A DNA stretch of 12,491 bases from the NCBI GenBank assembly GCA_903915615.1, contig CAIWTR010000248.1, positions 1 through 12,491 on the forward strand. The letters are read 5' to 3'. Shown piece by piece: positions 11,699 through 12,491 of this stretch (position 1 is its first letter; each line of letters opens with the position of its first letter). The notes beneath the pieces are model-generated. The model made no database searches and was not told the DNA's origin. It worked only from the letters and a program-made list of their open reading frames with translations. The DNA is from an uncultured Armatimonadota bacterium (lineage in GTDB: Bacteria > Armatimonadota > Armatimonadia > Armatimonadales > Armatimonadaceae). The position numbers were made by a program, and so were the translations under genes.

Positions 11699-12491
11699 CA
11701 AATCCGCAATCGTCCTCGCAACTTTCAGGATTCTGTCATGCGCTCTAGCACTTAAGTTGAGGCGCTGCACCGCGTTCCCGAGGAGCTCCTTACAGCCAGG
11801 CGTCAATGGACAAGCGCTCCCCATCTCCTTCGGCATCAGAAGGGAATTCGCCCTCGGCTCCCAACCAAACGATAAACACCTCGCATGCTGACGGTTTCTC
11901 GCAGCCACAACACGCTCCCGAATCTCCGCACTGCTTTCACCGGGAACAGATTTCATCAGGTCAGTATGCGGAATGCGGGGGACCTCCATATGTATATCGA
12001 TACGATCCAGCAGGGGTCCAGATAGCCTTCGGAGGTAGGCCTCCACCGTTGATCGCGTACACGTACACGGACGTAAACGGTCTCCGTGATAGCCACATGG
12101 GCAGGGGTTCATCGCTGCAATCAATGAGCACCGGGCTGGATAGGTCAATGTCGCAGCTGCCCGCGCAATCGTCACCTGACCATCCTCGAGCGGCTGCCGC
12201 ATCACCTCAAGGACATCCCGATGAAACTCTGGTAGCTCATCTAGAAAGAGCACCCCCCGATGCGCAAGACTAACTTCCCCCGGCCGAGGAATACTCCCTC
12301 CACCCGTAAGGCCTGCATGTGACACGGTGTGGTGTGGGGATCGAAATGGCCTATGAACCATCAGGCGCGTTCCGCCCGCTGTGATACTTGAAATACTGTG
12401 GATGCGAGTGACATCGAGGGCCTCCTCAACACTCATCGGAGGCAGAATCCCAGGCATCCTACGCGCGAGCATCGTCTTACCACTCCCTGGC
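11618..12491 (-). CDS. comM: ComM/YifB family Mg-chelatase-like AAA+ ATPase, 5' part outside the window
   Basis: 290 C-terminal residues of a protein usually near 500. ComM is a hexameric helicase that promotes branch migration when incoming DNA is integrated during natural transformation (known for Vibrio and Acinetobacter ComM). The visible part starts inside Walker A (PGSGKTMLARR), then RPFRSPHHTVSHAGLTGGG, GEVSLAHRGVLFLDELPEF (Walker B), AMNPCPCGYHGD and a following CTC (zinc-binding-like Cys cluster), SGPLLDRIDIH (arginine-finger region), and the C-terminal Mg_chelatase_C domain ending HIAEAVQYRSMDRRLFG. The frame stays open to the right edge; the first in-frame ATG at 12472 is internal because it lies after Walker A. 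The N-terminal Lon-protease-like domain lies outside. A detached copy of its 3' end follows downstream. Confidence 0.95.
   Translation of the reverse strand, partial: PGSGKTMLARRMPGILPPMSVEEALDVTRIHSISSITAGGTRLMVHRPFRSPHHTVSHAGLTGGGSIPRPGEVSLAHRGVLFLDELPEFHRDVLEVMRQPLEDGQVTIARAAATLTYPARCSLIAAMNPCPCGYHGDRLRPCTCTRSTVEAYLRRLSGPLLDRIDIHMEVPRIPHTDLMKSVPGESSAEIRERVVAARNRQHARCLSFGWEPRANSLLMPKEMGSACPLTPGCKELLGNAVQRLNLSARAHDRILKVARTIADLASEESISESHIAEAVQYRSMDRRLFG

Noticed and set aside
11447..11891. Plus-strand open frames overlapping the comM end
   Set aside because: They are antisense to comM and its copy, overlap each other in different frames, and show no family features. Their partial similarity to each other comes from the 84-nt duplication.
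12056..12087. Short CGTAC/TACAC-rich stretch resembling a tandem repeat
   Set aside because: It lies inside comM, in the codons around CTCTRSTVEAY. The resemblance comes from ordinary coding sequence and is too short to call.
1..12491. tRNA, rRNA, insertion sequence or transposase genes
   Set aside because: None was recognised on either strand. The duplicated gene ends carry no transposase or integrase in this window.

Overview
The window is an ordinary-looking bacterial chromosome segment of moderately high GC, with compact operons and clear Shine-Dalgarno sites before most genes. The lineage cannot be fixed from sequence alone. A lipoprotein-type YidC with a long extracytoplasmic N-terminus, an RnpA-YidD fusion, a two-subunit class I fumarase and GTACAAT-type -10 elements suggest a non-proteobacterial group such as Armatimonadota or a relative. 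That placement is a weak inference.

Left block (1-3579, minus strand): transcription order is rpmH, an rnpA-yidD fusion, yidC, jag/khpB, then aminopeptidase C (pepC, cut by the left edge). This is the conserved ribosome/RNase P/membrane-insertase operon, with pepC as its last visible gene.

Centre (3837-6718, plus strand): two tandem S41 C-terminal processing proteases overlap by 1 nt. The first keeps the serine position but has Asp in place of the catalytic Lys, so it is probably a pseudoprotease. The second has an intact Ser/Lys pair. The last 60 codons of the second gene plus its terminator form the first of four tandem units of about 237 bp (6536-7482). These run into the stop codon of convergent pyrE (minus strand).

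Right block (8137-10332, plus strand): a class I fumarase (or tartrate dehydratase) alpha subunit, a SanA/YdcF-like membrane protein and the beta subunit overlap end to end. Convergent to them on the minus strand are a VOC/PhnB-like protein, a strong terminator, a secreted glycine-rich protein, and the C-terminal 290 residues of ComM/YifB, which is cut by the right edge. Downstream of the comM stop is a second copy of its 3' end whose five differences are all synonymous.

The main discovery candidate is that last theme seen twice. Gene 3' ends (S41 protease and comM) are duplicated just downstream of the living gene, and the copies differ mostly or only at synonymous positions. This looks like repeated replacement of gene ends by homologous DNA, with older ends displaced downstream. 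It does not look like neutral decay of simple tandem duplicates.
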